Assembly: GCF_000241345.1 (NCBI RefSeq)
Contig: NZ_BAED01000024.1
Span: 53,264-117,263, forward strand
DNA: 64,000 bases
Reading direction: 5' to 3'
Source of the DNA: Gordonia amarae NBRC 15530
GTDB taxonomy: Bacteria; Actinomycetota; Actinomycetes; Mycobacteriales; Mycobacteriaceae
Every line of letters starts with the position of its first letter. Position 1 is the first letter of the stretch. Positions 55,881 through 64,000 of this stretch are shown here, one piece after another. A model generated the notes under the pieces. It made no database searches. It saw nothing but the letters and a program-made list of their open reading frames with translations, and was not told the origin of the DNA. The translations under genes and the position numbers were made by a program.

Positions 55881-55916
55881 TGTGGGCACCGCCGACATGC
55901 GGCGGCGCGGATACTG

Positions 55917-56639
55917 CTAGTCGCCGGTGTACTGGCCGCCGACGGTGCCGCGGACGACGATCGGGGTGCCCTGGGGGACGTTGTCATACACCCACTTGGC
56001 GTAGGCGTTGGTGACGTTGATGCAGCCGTGGCTCACATTGCTGTTGCCCTGCTGCGCCACCGACCACGGAGCACCGTGGATGAAGATGCCGTCCCACGAC
56101 ATGCGGGTCGCGTACTCGACGTAGGTGCGGTAGCCCTCAGGGGAGTTGATCGGCACACCGTACGTGGACGAATCCATGTACATGTCCCGGTACTTCTCCT
56201 TGGTGTGGTACACGCCGTTGGGAGTGGGGTGCTTGTTCGAGCCCATCGAGATCGGCATCTGCTTGACCAGCTTGCCGTTGTGCCACCAGTAGATCTGATG
56301 CTTGGAATCGATCGCAAGCGCCACGTAGCCGGTCGAGGTCTGCACATTCGGGATGGCGGGGACCCACGGCTTGGGCGCCGGCGGCGGGGTGGTGGGCTTC
56401 GGTGTGGTCTTGGTGGGCGTCGGCGTCTGAGTGAGCGTCGGCGGCTTCGGCGTGGTCTTGGGGGTGACCTTCGGCGTCGTCAGACCGGGGATCTCGACGG
56501 GGGGCAGCCCGGGGATCACAGTGACGGGTGCGGCACTGGCCAGACCCGGGAATGCGAGAACCACAGCAAGCGCGCCGACGGCCACACCGGTGATCCGGCG
56601 ACCGGAGCGGTGATGCGTACGTCGTTTCGTTGTCAGCAC
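55917..56639 (-). CDS. Secreted L,D-transpeptidase (YkuD)
   Basis: The 240-residue protein has an N-terminal Arg-rich signal peptide (KRRTHHRSGRR, then a VAVGALAVVLAFPGLASAA core with an ASA-A cleavage site). A Thr/Pro/Lys-rich linker (about 50-95) follows, then a YkuD catalytic domain ending in HGAPWSVAQQGNSNVSHGCINVT, which holds the catalytic His and Cys. It forms 3-3 or lipoprotein-type cross-links in peptidoglycan or cleaves D,L bonds. The linker likely spans the wall. Start is GTG at 56639, after AAAGG. A perfect CRP/GlxR box lies about 155 bp upstream. Confidence 0.92.
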   Translation of the reverse strand: MLTTKRRTHHRSGRRITGVAVGALAVVLAFPGLASAAPVTVIPGLPPVEIPGLTTPKVTPKTTPKPPTLTQTPTPTKTTPKPTTPPPAPKPWVPAIPNVQTSTGYVALAIDSKHQIYWWHNGKLVKQMPISMGSNKHPTPNGVYHTKEKYRDMYMDSSTYGVPINSPEGYRTYVEYATRMSWDGIFIHGAPWSVAQQGNSNVSHGCINVTNAYAKWVYDNVPQGTPIVVRGTVGGQYTGD

Positions 56640-56969
56640 TGGGATAGAAACCTTTGCTTTTGTGTATCAGTGGTTGCGCATCCCCCGACGCGCGGAATAC
56701 ATCGTTACATAACCGTTGTCGATCGGCCAAAGGCTTGTGCGGTAACGCACTTCGCCGAACCAAAAAAGCGTGGTGGGCGCGGTGAACTCCCATGTGTGAT
56801 ACTCGTCACAGAGTTTTGACCATGGGGCGAATGTCGGGAATGCGTGATGCCGGTGTGGCGCATGTGAATTCAGCATCTGGGGCAATTCCGCATACTTCTG
56901 GCGCGTGTCCGTGTCGGGGCCGCACCGGGTCGCCGCCCGGGTGTCCGGGCGGCGACTGCCTTGCGAGGG
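56640..56969. other. 330-bp gap upstream of the L,D-transpeptidase gene
   Basis: The gap holds the transpeptidase promoter region, a perfect CRP/GlxR box at 56795-56810 (listed), and an 11-codon minus-strand ORF near 56701-56665 without clear meaning. I looked for a c-di-AMP riboswitch, common upstream of wall hydrolases in actinobacteria, and did not find its conserved blocks. Confidence 0.45.
56795..56810. promoter_or_regulatory. CRP/GlxR binding site (candidate)
   Basis: TGTGA-TACTCG-TCACA matches all ten consensus positions of CRP/GlxR sites (TGTGA-N6-TCACA). It lies 156-171 bp upstream of the L,D-transpeptidase start. In corynebacteria and mycobacteria GlxR/Crp controls envelope genes such as rpf and some L,D-transpeptidases. 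Confidence 0.65.
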
Positions 56970-57152
56970 TCAGGCCGACTGGTACTCGGTGCTCAGATGC
57001 CGGGCCGGCTGGGCGCAGGCCTCGTTGCGGCACACGAGCATCACGTCGGTCCGGTCCTGGCCGCCGGGCGCGTGTGTCATGTCATGGCGCAGGAACAGCA
57101 GCTCCCCGCAGGTGGGGCAGCGACGCTGGGTTTTGGTGTGCGTGGTGGACAT
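56970..57152 (-). CDS. Small zinc-ribbon protein
   Basis: The 60-residue product carries a CPTCG pair near the N-terminus and a CRNEAC pair about 30 residues later, a likely zinc ribbon, with no other domain. The ATG at 57152 has a weak GGGA ribosome site. A near-perfect CRP/GlxR palindrome lies 20 bp upstream, over the expected promoter. It may be a small nucleic-acid or regulatory protein; no known family was recognised. Confidence 0.65.
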   Translation of the reverse strand: MSTTHTKTQRRCPTCGELLFLRHDMTHAPGGQDRTDVMLVCRNEACAQPARHLSTEYQSA

Positions 57153-57171
57153 GGTCCCAGGGTACGCGCGA

Positions 57172-57187
57172 TGTGGTGTACATCACA
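57172..57187. promoter_or_regulatory. CRP/GlxR-like box upstream of zinc-ribbon gene
   Basis: TGTGG-TGTACA-TCACA matches nine of ten arm positions and has the TA centre preferred by GlxR (TGTGANNTANNTCACA). It lies 20-35 bp upstream of the zinc-ribbon start codon. Confidence 0.55.
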
Positions 57188-57278
57188 GTTCGCGGGGAGG
57201 GGGTGACGTAGTGCCTCGCAATTGGGGCCTTAATACCCGGCGTGGAGATGGGCCGTTCGTTGAGCGTCGGATATAAGG

Positions 57279-57316
57279 AAATACCCCCGGTGCCGTCACG
57301 GTTTCCGGGGGTATTT
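57279..57316 (-). terminator. Terminator of tRNA-Gly
   Basis: AAATACCCCCGG pairs with CCGGGGGTATTT over 12 bp with a 14-nt loop, 9 bp beyond the 3' end of the minus-strand tRNA-Gly gene. Confidence 0.85.
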
Positions 57317-57325
57317 CGCCGATGG

Positions 57326-57396
57326 AGCGGGTGACGGGAATCGAACCCGCGTAGCTAGTTTGGAAGACTAGGGCTCTACCATTGAGCTACACCCGC
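57326..57396 (-). tRNA. tRNA-Gly (anticodon TCC)
   Basis: A 71-nt cloverleaf on the minus strand has acceptor arm GCGGGTG/CACCCGC, D-arm GCTCAATGGTAGAGC, anticodon loop CTTCCAA giving TCC, and TTCGATT in the T-loop. Confidence 0.96.
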
Positions 57397-57623
57397 GTGC
57401 GCGAGCCGCCGCCGGGATCCGTCGATCTCCGTCTGCCGCTTGTGCGCTGCCGACTGTACCGGGTGGGTCCGGCAAACCTGAAATCGGTCCCCGTGTCCGC
57501 GGTCGTCCCGTGTTGGGGGCACCGGTGTAGGGGGGTGTACGGCGGCCCCGTACTATATGCGGTTGGCCCTGCACGATGCCCTGTGTCGGATGAGTTCGAC
57601 GCGTGGCCGGACGGTGGGGCGAT

Positions 57624-57697
57624 CGGGATGTGGCGCAGCTTGGTAGCGCATCCGCTTTGGGAGCGGAGGGTCGCAGGTTCAAATCCTGTCATCCCGA
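57624..57697 (+). tRNA. tRNA-Pro (anticodon TGG)
   Basis: A 74-nt cloverleaf has acceptor arm CGGGATG/CATCCCG, anticodon stem TCCGC/GCGGA with loop TTTGGGA giving TGG, and TTCAAAT in the T-loop. It lies about 105 bp upstream of tig, as often seen for this tRNA in Mycobacteriales. Confidence 0.96.
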
Positions 57698-57802
57698 CTC
57701 ATTTCATCAGCCAGACCTCAAGTACCACCCAAACTCCAAGTAAACGACCCACTCACACCAAGACGCACGGAACAGATCCGGCGCAGACCAAGGAGCATCC
57801 GA

Positions 57803-59152
57803 GTGAAGAGCACCGTCGAGCAGTTGAGCCCCACCCGTGTGAAGCTCAACGTCGAGGTTCCGTTCGACGAGCTGTCCGCAGAGTTCGACCGGACCTACCG
57901 CACCTTGGCCTCGCAGATCCGCATCCCGGGCTTCCGTCCCGGCAAGGCCCCGGTGAAGCTGATCGAGGCCCGCGTCGGCCGTGACTCGATCCTGGCCCAG
58001 GTGGTCAACGACGCGCTGCCGGCCAAGTACTCCGAGGCAGTCGCGGAGACAGAGACCAAGGCCATCGGCCAGCCCGAGATCGACCTGGCCGAGCTGGTGT
58101 ACGGCGAGACCATCACCTTCACCGCCGAGGTCGACGTGCGCCCCGAGATCGAGTTGCCCGACTACTCGGCGCTCGCCGTCGAGGTCGATCCGATCGAAAT
58201 CGCCGACTCCGACGTCGACGAGCAGCTCGAGGGCCTGCGCGCCCGCTTCGGCACCCTGGTCGGTGTCGACCGCGGTGTCGAGAGCGGCGACTTCATCTCC
58301 ATCGACCTGTCCGCCACCATCGACGGCGAGGCCGTCGAGGAGGCCTCGACCGAGGGCCTGTCGCACGAGGTCGGCTCCGGCGAACTGATCGACGGCCTCG
58401 ACGAGGCCGTCACCGGTCTCAAGGCCGGCGAGTCCAAGGTGTTCACCAGCAAGCTGGTGGCCGGCGACCACACCGGTGAGGATGCCGACATCACCGTGAC
58501 AGTCAACTCCGTCAAGGTACGCGAGCTCCCCGAGCTCGACGATGACTTCGCGCAGCTGGCCAGCGAGTTCGACACCGTCGACGAACTCAAGACCAGCCTC
58601 CGCGAGCGGGTCGAGAACTCGAAGAAGGCCGAGCAGGCCACCCAGATCCGCGACAAGGTGCTCGAGCTGCTGCTGGAGACCGTCGAGATCCCGCTTCCGG
58701 AGAAGGTCGTCGAGGACGAGGTCGAGGGTCAGCAGCACCAGGTGATCCACGCGCTCGGGCACGACGACGAGCAGCTCGCCCGCTTCCTCGAGGCGCAGGG
58801 CACCACCCGCGAGGAGTGGGACGCCGAGGCCCGCGAGTCGGCCGAGAAGTCGGTGCGGACCCAGCTGCTGCTCGACGCCATCGCCGACCAGCAGGAGACC
58901 GAGGTCGGCCAGGACGAGCTCACCCAGCAGATCGTGTTCCAGGCGCAGCGTTACGGCCTGGCCCCGCAGGACTTCATCCAGCAGCTGACCCAGGCCAACC
59001 AGGTCGGCGCCGTGTACGCCGACGTGCGCCGTGGCAAGGCGCTGGCCGCGATCGTCGGCGATGTCACGGTCACCGACACCACCGGTGCCGCCGTGGACAC
59101 CTCTGAGTTCTTCGGCCCCGACGACGCCGAGGGCGCGGCGGACGAGAGCTGA
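57803..59152 (+). CDS. tig: Trigger factor
   Basis: The 449-residue chaperone has the N-terminal ribosome-binding domain with the signature [12 protein letters not shown] (about residue 43), a central FKBP-type prolyl isomerase domain (about 160-240, [15 protein letters not shown]), and the long C-terminal helical chaperone domain ending in an acidic tail. It binds ribosomes near the exit tunnel and folds nascent chains. The GTG at 57803 follows AAGGAG. It precedes clpP1P2 and clpX, the universal tig-clp order, but is closed by its own strong terminator. Confidence 0.96.
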   Translation: MKSTVEQLSPTRVKLNVEVPFDELSAEFDRTYRTLASQIRIPGFRPGKAPVKLIEARVGRDSILAQVVNDALPAKYSEAVAETETKAIGQPEIDLAELVYGETITFTAEVDVRPEIELPDYSALAVEVDPIEIADSDVDEQLEGLRARFGTLVGVDRGVESGDFISIDLSATIDGEAVEEASTEGLSHEVGSGELIDGLDEAVTGLKAGESKVFTSKLVAGDHTGEDADITVTVNSVKVRELPELDDDFAQLASEFDTVDELKTSLRERVENSKKAEQATQIRDKVLELLLETVEIPLPEKVVEDEVEGQQHQVIHALGHDDEQLARFLEAQGTTREEWDAEARESAEKSVRTQLLLDAIADQQETEVGQDELTQQIVFQAQRYGLAPQDFIQQLTQANQVGAVYADVRRGKALAAIVGDVTVTDTTGAAVDTSEFFGPDDAEGAADES

Positions 59153-59175
59153 CCGCGACGGTCGTCACAGCTGTG

Positions 59176-59210
59176 ACAGCCGGTGCCGGGGCATCCCCGG
59201 CACCGGCTGT
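59176..59210 (+). terminator. Terminator of tig
   Basis: ACAGCCGGTGCCGGGG pairs over 16 bp with its complement around CAT, followed by TCT, 23 bp after the tig stop. Confidence 0.92.
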
Positions 59211-59323
59211 TCTGCTCTGAGCGAAGTACTGCCCGCGCGGCACTGACGAGGCCCCCGAATTGGCTAGTGTCGTTGGGGAACACATGCATGACAGTCACAT
59301 CACGACAGGTAAAGGTAGGAACT

Positions 59324-59920
59324 GTGAGTGAGCCGACCATCCACACACCCGCGCGCATGAGCTCGGGCGTGGCCGGGCTGAACCTGACCGACTCGGTCTT
59401 CGAGCGACTTCTGCGCGAGCGCATCATCTTCCTCGGCACCCAGGTCGACGACGACATCGCCAACCGGCTGTGCGCACAGATCCTGCTGCTCGCGGCGGAG
59501 GATCCGGAGCGCGACATCAACCTGTACATCAACTCGCCGGGCGGATCGGTGACCGCGGGCATGGCCATCTTCGACACCATGCAGCTCGCCAAGTGCGACG
59601 TGGCAACCTACGCGATGGGCATGGCCGCCTCGATGGGGCAGTTCCTGCTCGCGGCCGGCGCCAAGGGCAAGCGGCACGCACTGCCGCACGCGCGGATCAT
59701 GATGCACCAGCCGTCGGCGGGCATCGGCGGTACCGCGGCCGACATCGCCATCCAGGCCGAGCAGTTCGCGGCCACCAAACGCGAGATGAACCGGCTCAAC
59801 TCCGAGTTCACCGGTCAGCCGCTGGAGAAGATCGAGGCCGACGCCGACCGCGACAAGTGGTTCACCGCGGCCGAGGCCAAGGAGTACGGCATCGTCGACC
59901 GCGTCATCGAGCGTGCCTGA
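59324..59920 (+). CDS. clpP1: ATP-dependent Clp protease proteolytic subunit ClpP1
   Basis: The 198-residue serine peptidase has the catalytic Ser in [14 protein letters not shown], His in [14 protein letters not shown], and the trailing Asp in the [20 protein letters not shown] region. Like its Mycobacterium counterpart it begins close to [21 protein letters not shown]. Start is GTG at 59324, after AAAGG; an internal ATG (residue 12) is possible. ClpP1 forms a mixed tetradecamer with ClpP2 (59 bp downstream) and degrades proteins fed by ClpX or ClpC1. Confidence 0.95.
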   Translation: MSEPTIHTPARMSSGVAGLNLTDSVFERLLRERIIFLGTQVDDDIANRLCAQILLLAAEDPERDINLYINSPGGSVTAGMAIFDTMQLAKCDVATYAMGMAASMGQFLLAAGAKGKRHALPHARIMMHQPSAGIGGTAADIAIQAEQFAATKREMNRLNSEFTGQPLEKIEADADRDKWFTAAEAKEYGIVDRVIERA

Positions 59921-59978
59921 GCACCTCGGGCCCTCGATTCTTCCCATACATCGGCCACTCATCCACGGAGCAGAGAAG

Positions 59979-60668
59979 ATGACCAACACCTACTCGCCAG
60001 AGGTCGCAGCCGGAATCCCGGCATCAGTCGACTTTGTGCGCAGCATCCAGGCCCGCTACATCCTGCCGCAGTTCATCGAGCACACCCCCAACGGTCAGCG
60101 GCAGTACGACCCGTACGCCAAGCTCTTCGAAGAGCGCATCGTGTTCGTCGGCACCCCGATCGACCAGACCGTCGCCAACGACGTGATGGCGCAGCTGCTG
60201 GTGCTGGAGTCCCAGGACCCCGACCGCGACATCACGATGTACATCAACTCGCCCGGCGGCAGCGTGCCCGACATGCTCGCCATCTACGACACCATGCAGT
60301 ACGTGCACTGCGACATCGTCACCGTGTGCCTCGGTGAGGCTGCGTCGGCGGCGGCCATCCTGCTCGCCGGCGGTACCCCGGGCAAGCGCGCCGCGCTGCC
60401 CAACGCCACGATCCTGATCCACCAGCCGCGCACCGGCGGTGCCTTCCAGGGCCAGGTGTCGGATCTGGAGATCCAGGCCGCCGAGATCGAGCGCATCCGC
60501 AACCGGCTCGACGAGATCCTGGCGGGCCACACCGGACAGCCCGCGGACAAGATCCGCCGCGACACCGACCGTGACAACATCCTGACCGCCGCGCAGGCCA
60601 AGGAGTACGGCATCGTGGACGAGGTCTTCGAGTACCGCAAAAAGTCGATGAAGACCCCCACGACGTAG
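59979..60668 (+). CDS. clpP2: ATP-dependent Clp protease proteolytic subunit ClpP2
   Basis: The 229-residue peptidase has the catalytic Ser in [14 protein letters not shown], His in [15 protein letters not shown], and Asp in the [23 protein letters not shown] region. It carries the longer N-terminus typical of ClpP2 ([32 protein letters not shown]). Start is ATG at 59979, after GGAGCAGAGAAG. It is cotranscribed with clpP1 and assembles with it into the active protease, probably essential as in mycobacteria. Confidence 0.95.
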   Translation: MTNTYSPEVAAGIPASVDFVRSIQARYILPQFIEHTPNGQRQYDPYAKLFEERIVFVGTPIDQTVANDVMAQLLVLESQDPDRDITMYINSPGGSVPDMLAIYDTMQYVHCDIVTVCLGEAASAAAILLAGGTPGKRAALPNATILIHQPRTGGAFQGQVSDLEIQAAEIERIRNRLDEILAGHTGQPADKIRRDTDRDNILTAAQAKEYGIVDEVFEYRKKSMKTPTT

Positions 60669-60788
60669 GCCGGACCGGATCTTTCTCATTCACGAATGCC
60701 CGCGACATTTGCCGGTAACGGTCGAAGTTCGGGCTGTTCACGGGTACCGTCGGGGTACCGACCCGACAGGAAGTAGGTAGAGCACGAG

Positions 60789-62069
60789 ATGGCGCGTATC
60801 GGAGACGGTGGGGACCTGCTCAAGTGCTCTTTCTGTGGAAAGAGTCAGAAGCAGGTCAAGAAGCTGATCGCCGGGCCCGGGGTCTACATCTGCGATGAGT
60901 GCATCGATCTGTGCAACGAGATCATCGAAGAGGAACTCGCCGAGAACGGTGACGTGAAACTCGACGAGTTGCCCAAGCCCGCCGAGATCCGTGACTTCCT
61001 CGAGAACTACGTCATCGGTCAGGACACGGCCAAGCGGACGCTCGCGGTCGCGGTCTACAACCACTACAAGCGCATCCAGGCGGGGGAGAAGAAGGACGCG
61101 CGCGGTGGTGAGACCGTGGAGATCGCCAAGTCGAACATCCTGATGCTCGGCCCCACCGGCTGCGGCAAGACCTACCTGGCGCAGACGCTGGCCAAGATGC
61201 TCAACGTTCCCTTCGCCATCGCCGACGCCACGGCGCTCACTGAGGCCGGGTACGTGGGTGAGGACGTCGAGAACATCCTGCTCAAGCTCATCCAGGCCGC
61301 CGACTACGACGTCAAGCGGGCCGAGACCGGCATCATCTACATCGACGAGGTCGACAAGATCGCCCGCAAGAGCGAGAACCCGTCGATCACCCGCGACGTA
61401 TCGGGCGAGGGTGTGCAGCAGGCGCTGCTGAAGATCCTGGAGGGCACGCAGGCGTCGGTGCCGCCGCAGGGCGGTCGCAAGCACCCGCACCAGGAGTTCA
61501 TCCAGATCGACACCACCAACGTGCTGTTCATCGTGGCCGGTGCCTTCGCCGGACTCGAGAAGGTGGTGTCCGAGCGGATCGGCAAGCGTGGCATCGGTTT
61601 CGGCAACGAGGTCACCAGCAAGGACGCCATCGACACCACCGATCACTTCGCGGAGGTGCTGCCCGAGGATCTGATCAAGTTCGGTCTGATCCCCGAGTTC
61701 ATCGGCCGTCTGCCGATCGTCGCGTCGGTGACCAACCTCGACAAGGAATCGCTGGTCACCATCCTGTCTGAACCCAAGAACGCCCTGGTCAAGCAGTACA
61801 CCCGGCTGTTCGAGATGGACAACGTCCAGTTGGAGTTCACCAAGGACGCCCTCGAAGCGGTGGCCGATCAGGCCATCCACCGTGGCACCGGTGCCCGTGG
61901 CCTGCGCGCCATCATGGAAGAGGTCCTGCTGCCGGTGATGTACGACATCCCGAGCCGGGACGACGTCGAGAAGGTTGTGGTGACCGGAGAAACGGTGCGC
62001 GACAACGTTCTTCCGACCATCGTCCCGCGCAAGGACAACCCGGAGGAGCGTCAGGACAAGACCGCCTGA
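60789..62069 (+). CDS. clpX: ATP-dependent Clp protease ATPase subunit ClpX
   Basis: The 426-residue AAA+ unfoldase has the N-terminal C4 zinc finger ([10 protein letters not shown] ... CDECIDLC), Walker A GPTGCGKT, Walker [10 protein letters not shown], the GYVGEDVE pore loop and the [10 protein letters not shown] segment. The LGF-type IGF loop that docks on ClpP appears as KRGIGFG. It unfolds tagged substrates into ClpP1P2. The start is ATG at 60789. It is 120 bp downstream of clpP2, in which a repeated GGTACCG motif occurs. The palindromic repeat copy B follows its stop. Confidence 0.96.
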   Translation: MARIGDGGDLLKCSFCGKSQKQVKKLIAGPGVYICDECIDLCNEIIEEELAENGDVKLDELPKPAEIRDFLENYVIGQDTAKRTLAVAVYNHYKRIQAGEKKDARGGETVEIAKSNILMLGPTGCGKTYLAQTLAKMLNVPFAIADATALTEAGYVGEDVENILLKLIQAADYDVKRAETGIIYIDEVDKIARKSENPSITRDVSGEGVQQALLKILEGTQASVPPQGGRKHPHQEFIQIDTTNVLFIVAGAFAGLEKVVSERIGKRGIGFGNEVTSKDAIDTTDHFAEVLPEDLIKFGLIPEFIGRLPIVASVTNLDKESLVTILSEPKNALVKQYTRLFEMDNVQLEFTKDALEAVADQAIHRGTGARGLRAIMEEVLLPVMYDIPSRDDVEKVVVTGETVRDNVLPTIVPRKDNPEERQDKTA

Positions 62070-62095
62070 TCTCAGGTCCGCTGCCCTCAACCCCG

Positions 62096-62198
62096 CCGGT
62101 TGAGGTGCGAGCTTGCGAGCCTCGAAACCCGGTGAGGCGACAATGTCGTCTTGCGAGGTTTCGAGGCTCGTCGCTTACGCTCCTCGCACCTCAACCGG
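62096..62198. repeat. Dispersed inverted-repeat element, copy B
   Basis: The element begins CCGGTTGAGGTGCGAGCTTGCG, split here as CCGGTTGAGG and TGCGAGCTTGCG, continues AGCCTCGAAACC, and returns through GGTTTCGAGGCTCG and GCTCCTCGCACCTCAACCGG. The short-arm version is on the left and the long-arm version on the right, the reverse of copy A at 713-811. It lies between convergent clpX and fdhF. The right arm includes the stop codon of the latter. Confidence 0.9.
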
Positions 62199-64000
62199 CG
62201 AGAGGATCACCCGGCGGGGTGGTTCGTTCCAGCCTGACCACCACCGCCTTGGACACCGGGGTGTTGGAACCGCGGGCCACCGAACCGAGGGGGACCAGCG
62301 GGTTGGTCTCGGGATAGTAGGCCGCGACGTTGCCGCGCGGGGTGTCGTAGGCGACGAGCTGGAAGTCGTGGACGCGGCGTTCCTCGGGACCGTCGGCGCC
62401 GTCGAATTCGGAGACGATGTCGACGTGATCGCCGGCTCGCAGGCCGAGCCCGGCGATGTCGGCGGCGTTGACCATCACCACCCGACGGTTGCCCTTGATC
62501 CCGCGGTAGCGGTCGTCGTGACCGTAGACGGTGGTGTTGTACTGGTCGTGGCTGCGCAGCGTCTGCAGGATGAGCCTGCCCTCCGGGATCCGGACCCAGT
62601 CCAGCGGCTCGACGGTGAAGTTGGCGAGTCCGGTGGCAGTCGCGAACGTACGGCTGTCGCGCGGCGGGTGCGGCAGCACGAATCCGTCGCTGCGGCGGAC
62701 ACGGGTGTTGAAGTCCTCGAAGCCGGGAATGACCCGCGAGATGCGGTCCCGGATCAGGTCGTAGTCGTCGCGCATCGCTGCCCAGTCCACCGGATGGTCG
62801 GCACCGAACACATTGACGGCCAGATCGGCGACGATAGCCACCTCGCTGTGCAGTTCAGGGGATGCCGGTGGCAGGGAACCGCGCGACAGATGGACCACCG
62901 ACATCGAATCCTCGACCGACACCAGCTGCTTCTTGCCGCCCGTGGTGTCGCGGTCGGTACGGCCCAGCGTCGGCAGGATCAGCGCGGCCCGGCCGGTGAC
63001 GGTGTGCGACTCGTTGAGCTTGGTCGAGATGTGTACCGTGAGTGCGCATTTGCGTAGCGCCGCCGCGGTCAGCTCGGTGTCCGGTGCCGCGGAGACGAAG
63101 TTCCCGCCCATGCCGATGAACACCCGCACCTCGCCCCGGTTCATCGCGCCGATCGCGTGAACGGTGTCGAAGCCGTGTTCGCGGGGGCTGACGATGCCGA
63201 ACTCCTTGTCCAGCGCACCGAGGAACGATTCGGGCATCTTCTCGAAGATGCCCATCGTCCGGTCGCCCTGCACGTTCGAGTGCCCACGCACCGGGCACAG
63301 ACCCGCGCCCGGCTTGCCGACCATCCCACGTAGCAGCAGGACGTTGGTGCCCTCACCGATCGTGGCCACCGAATGCCGGTGCTGGGTCCAGCCCATCGCC
63401 CAGCACAGCACGGTGCGCTTGGACGACATCATCGACTCGGCGAGCTGTTCGATCTGGGCACGGCTCAGGCCGGTGGCCTCCACGACGTCGTCGAAGTCGA
63501 GGTCGTCGAGGAGCGCGAGGTAGTCGTCGACCCCGCCGCAGTGCGTGTCGAGGAAGTCCCGGTCGAACACCGTGCCCGGGTTTGCGCGTTCGGCGTCGAG
63601 CATGAGGCGGGCCACGCCACGGAACAGCGCCATGTCGCCGCCGAGGCGGATCTGCAGGAAGTCGTCGGTGAGCGCGGTGCCCCTGCCGATCACGCCGCCC
63701 ACCTGTTGCGGATCCTTGAAACGCATCAGCCCGGCCTCGGGAAGCGGATTGATGGCGACGATCCGCGCGCCGTTATGTTTGGCCTTCTCCAGCGTCGCGA
63801 GCATCCGCGGATGGTTGGTGCCCGGATTCTGTCCGGCGACGATGATCAGGTCGGCGATCTCCAGGTCGGGCACCGTCACCGACCCTTTGCCGATGCCGAT
63901 CGCGTTACCCAGGGCCGTGCCCGACGATTCGTGGCACATGTTGGAGCAGTCGGGCATGTTGTTGGTGCCGAGGCTGCGGGCGAACAGCTGATAGATGAAC
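62191..64000 (-). CDS. FdhF/YdeP-family molybdopterin oxidoreductase, 5' end cut by window
   Basis: The visible ~603 residues are from a formate dehydrogenase H-like molybdopterin enzyme of the YdeP branch. They include YQLFARSLGTNNMPDCSNMCHESSG, VAGQNPGTNHPRML, WAMGWTQHRHSV with the GTNVLLLRGMVGKPGAGLCPVRGHSN segment, and a C-terminal MopB_CT domain (TLRSHDQYNTTVYG ... GNVAAYYPETNPLVP). Electron acceptor and substrate are unknown; YdeP is linked to acid tolerance. The frame runs to the window edge. Its stop codon lies within the palindromic repeat, so the C-terminal -LAG is set by the element. Confidence 0.9.
   Translation of the reverse strand, partial: FIYQLFARSLGTNNMPDCSNMCHESSGTALGNAIGIGKGSVTVPDLEIADLIIVAGQNPGTNHPRMLATLEKAKHNGARIVAINPLPEAGLMRFKDPQQVGGVIGRGTALTDDFLQIRLGGDMALFRGVARLMLDAERANPGTVFDRDFLDTHCGGVDDYLALLDDLDFDDVVEATGLSRAQIEQLAESMMSSKRTVLCWAMGWTQHRHSVATIGEGTNVLLLRGMVGKPGAGLCPVRGHSNVQGDRTMGIFEKMPESFLGALDKEFGIVSPREHGFDTVHAIGAMNRGEVRVFIGMGGNFVSAAPDTELTAAALRKCALTVHISTKLNESHTVTGRAALILPTLGRTDRDTTGGKKQLVSVEDSMSVVHLSRGSLPPASPELHSEVAIVADLAVNVFGADHPVDWAAMRDDYDLIRDRISRVIPGFEDFNTRVRRSDGFVLPHPPRDSRTFATATGLANFTVEPLDWVRIPEGRLILQTLRSHDQYNTTVYGHDDRYRGIKGNRRVVMVNAADIAGLGLRAGDHVDIVSEFDGADGPEERRVHDFQLVAYDTPRGNVAAYYPETNPLVPLGSVARGSNTPVSKAVVVRLERTTPPGDPLAG

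Noticed and set aside
59228..59242. TGCC-CGCGC-GGCA palindrome upstream of clpP1 as a ClgR site
   Set aside because: It does not have the CGC-N5-GCG spacing I recall for ClgR operators, so it is not called.
60730..60770. Repeated GGTACCG motif before clpX as an operator
   Set aside because: The two copies are short and no regulator with this site is known to me.

Overview
The window is GC-rich actinobacterial chromosome from a mycolic-acid bacterium (order Mycobacteriales). Gordonia or a close relative is my best guess. The reasons are two DUF3068 (PorA-type) envelope proteins, a mycothiol-type CPWC reductase, paired ClpP1/ClpP2, a large NAD-glutamate dehydrogenase, and gene order that I recall as matching M. 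tuberculosis Rv2477c to Rv2457c. No phage, plasmid, CRISPR array or intact insertion sequence was seen.

Left part (about 1-31.7 kb) is accessory or metabolic. It opens with a truncated SDR, a 2,4-dienoyl-CoA reductase and a PadR regulator. Next is a neutral-lipid locus: an XRE regulator, a small phasin-like protein, then two near-copies of the pair acyl-CoA synthetase plus wax ester synthase/DGAT, separated by a phosphotriesterase-family hydrolase. After it come an ABC exporter whose 3' end reads through a terminator, an nsrR-hmp-membrane protein operon with a visible NsrR operator, and a block of TetR, DUF2236 oxygenase and acyl-CoA synthetase genes flanked by two DUF3068 paralogues. A recombination-scarred stretch (22.6-23.8 kb) holds remnants of a quinone oxidoreductase and an aldehyde dehydrogenase around a nitroreductase. 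Then follow a CoA-transferase/HMG-CoA lyase operon with its TetR regulator, a uracil permease, tRNA-Arg, a CopD-CtaG fusion protein and a CPA2 antiporter.

Right part (about 32-62 kb) is conserved core: ettA, NAD-GDH, a thioesterase, an Rv2474c-like protein, a GH13 glucosidase with an unusual acidic repeat-rich N-terminus, truncated hemoglobin GlbO, an HNH protein, a small membrane protein with DUF5130, pepN, a DsbA-like mycothiol reductase, rpiB, a Nei-type glycosylase, tig, clpP1, clpP2 and clpX. Interrupting this order are a dicarboxylate module (dctA divergent from a CitAB/DcuSR-type two-component system), a DinB protein, a 44-residue small protein, sthA, an L,D-transpeptidase, a zinc-ribbon protein, tRNA-Gly and tRNA-Pro. 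The window ends inside an FdhF/YdeP-type molybdopterin oxidoreductase.

A dispersed inverted repeat of about 100 bp occurs twice in opposite orientations, each time between convergent genes (713-811 and 62096-62198). In the second copy it supplies the stop codon of the oxidoreductase gene. Regulatory candidates read by eye include an NsrR operator, CRP/GlxR-type boxes, a SigH-type promoter, an IdeR-like box and many intrinsic hairpins.
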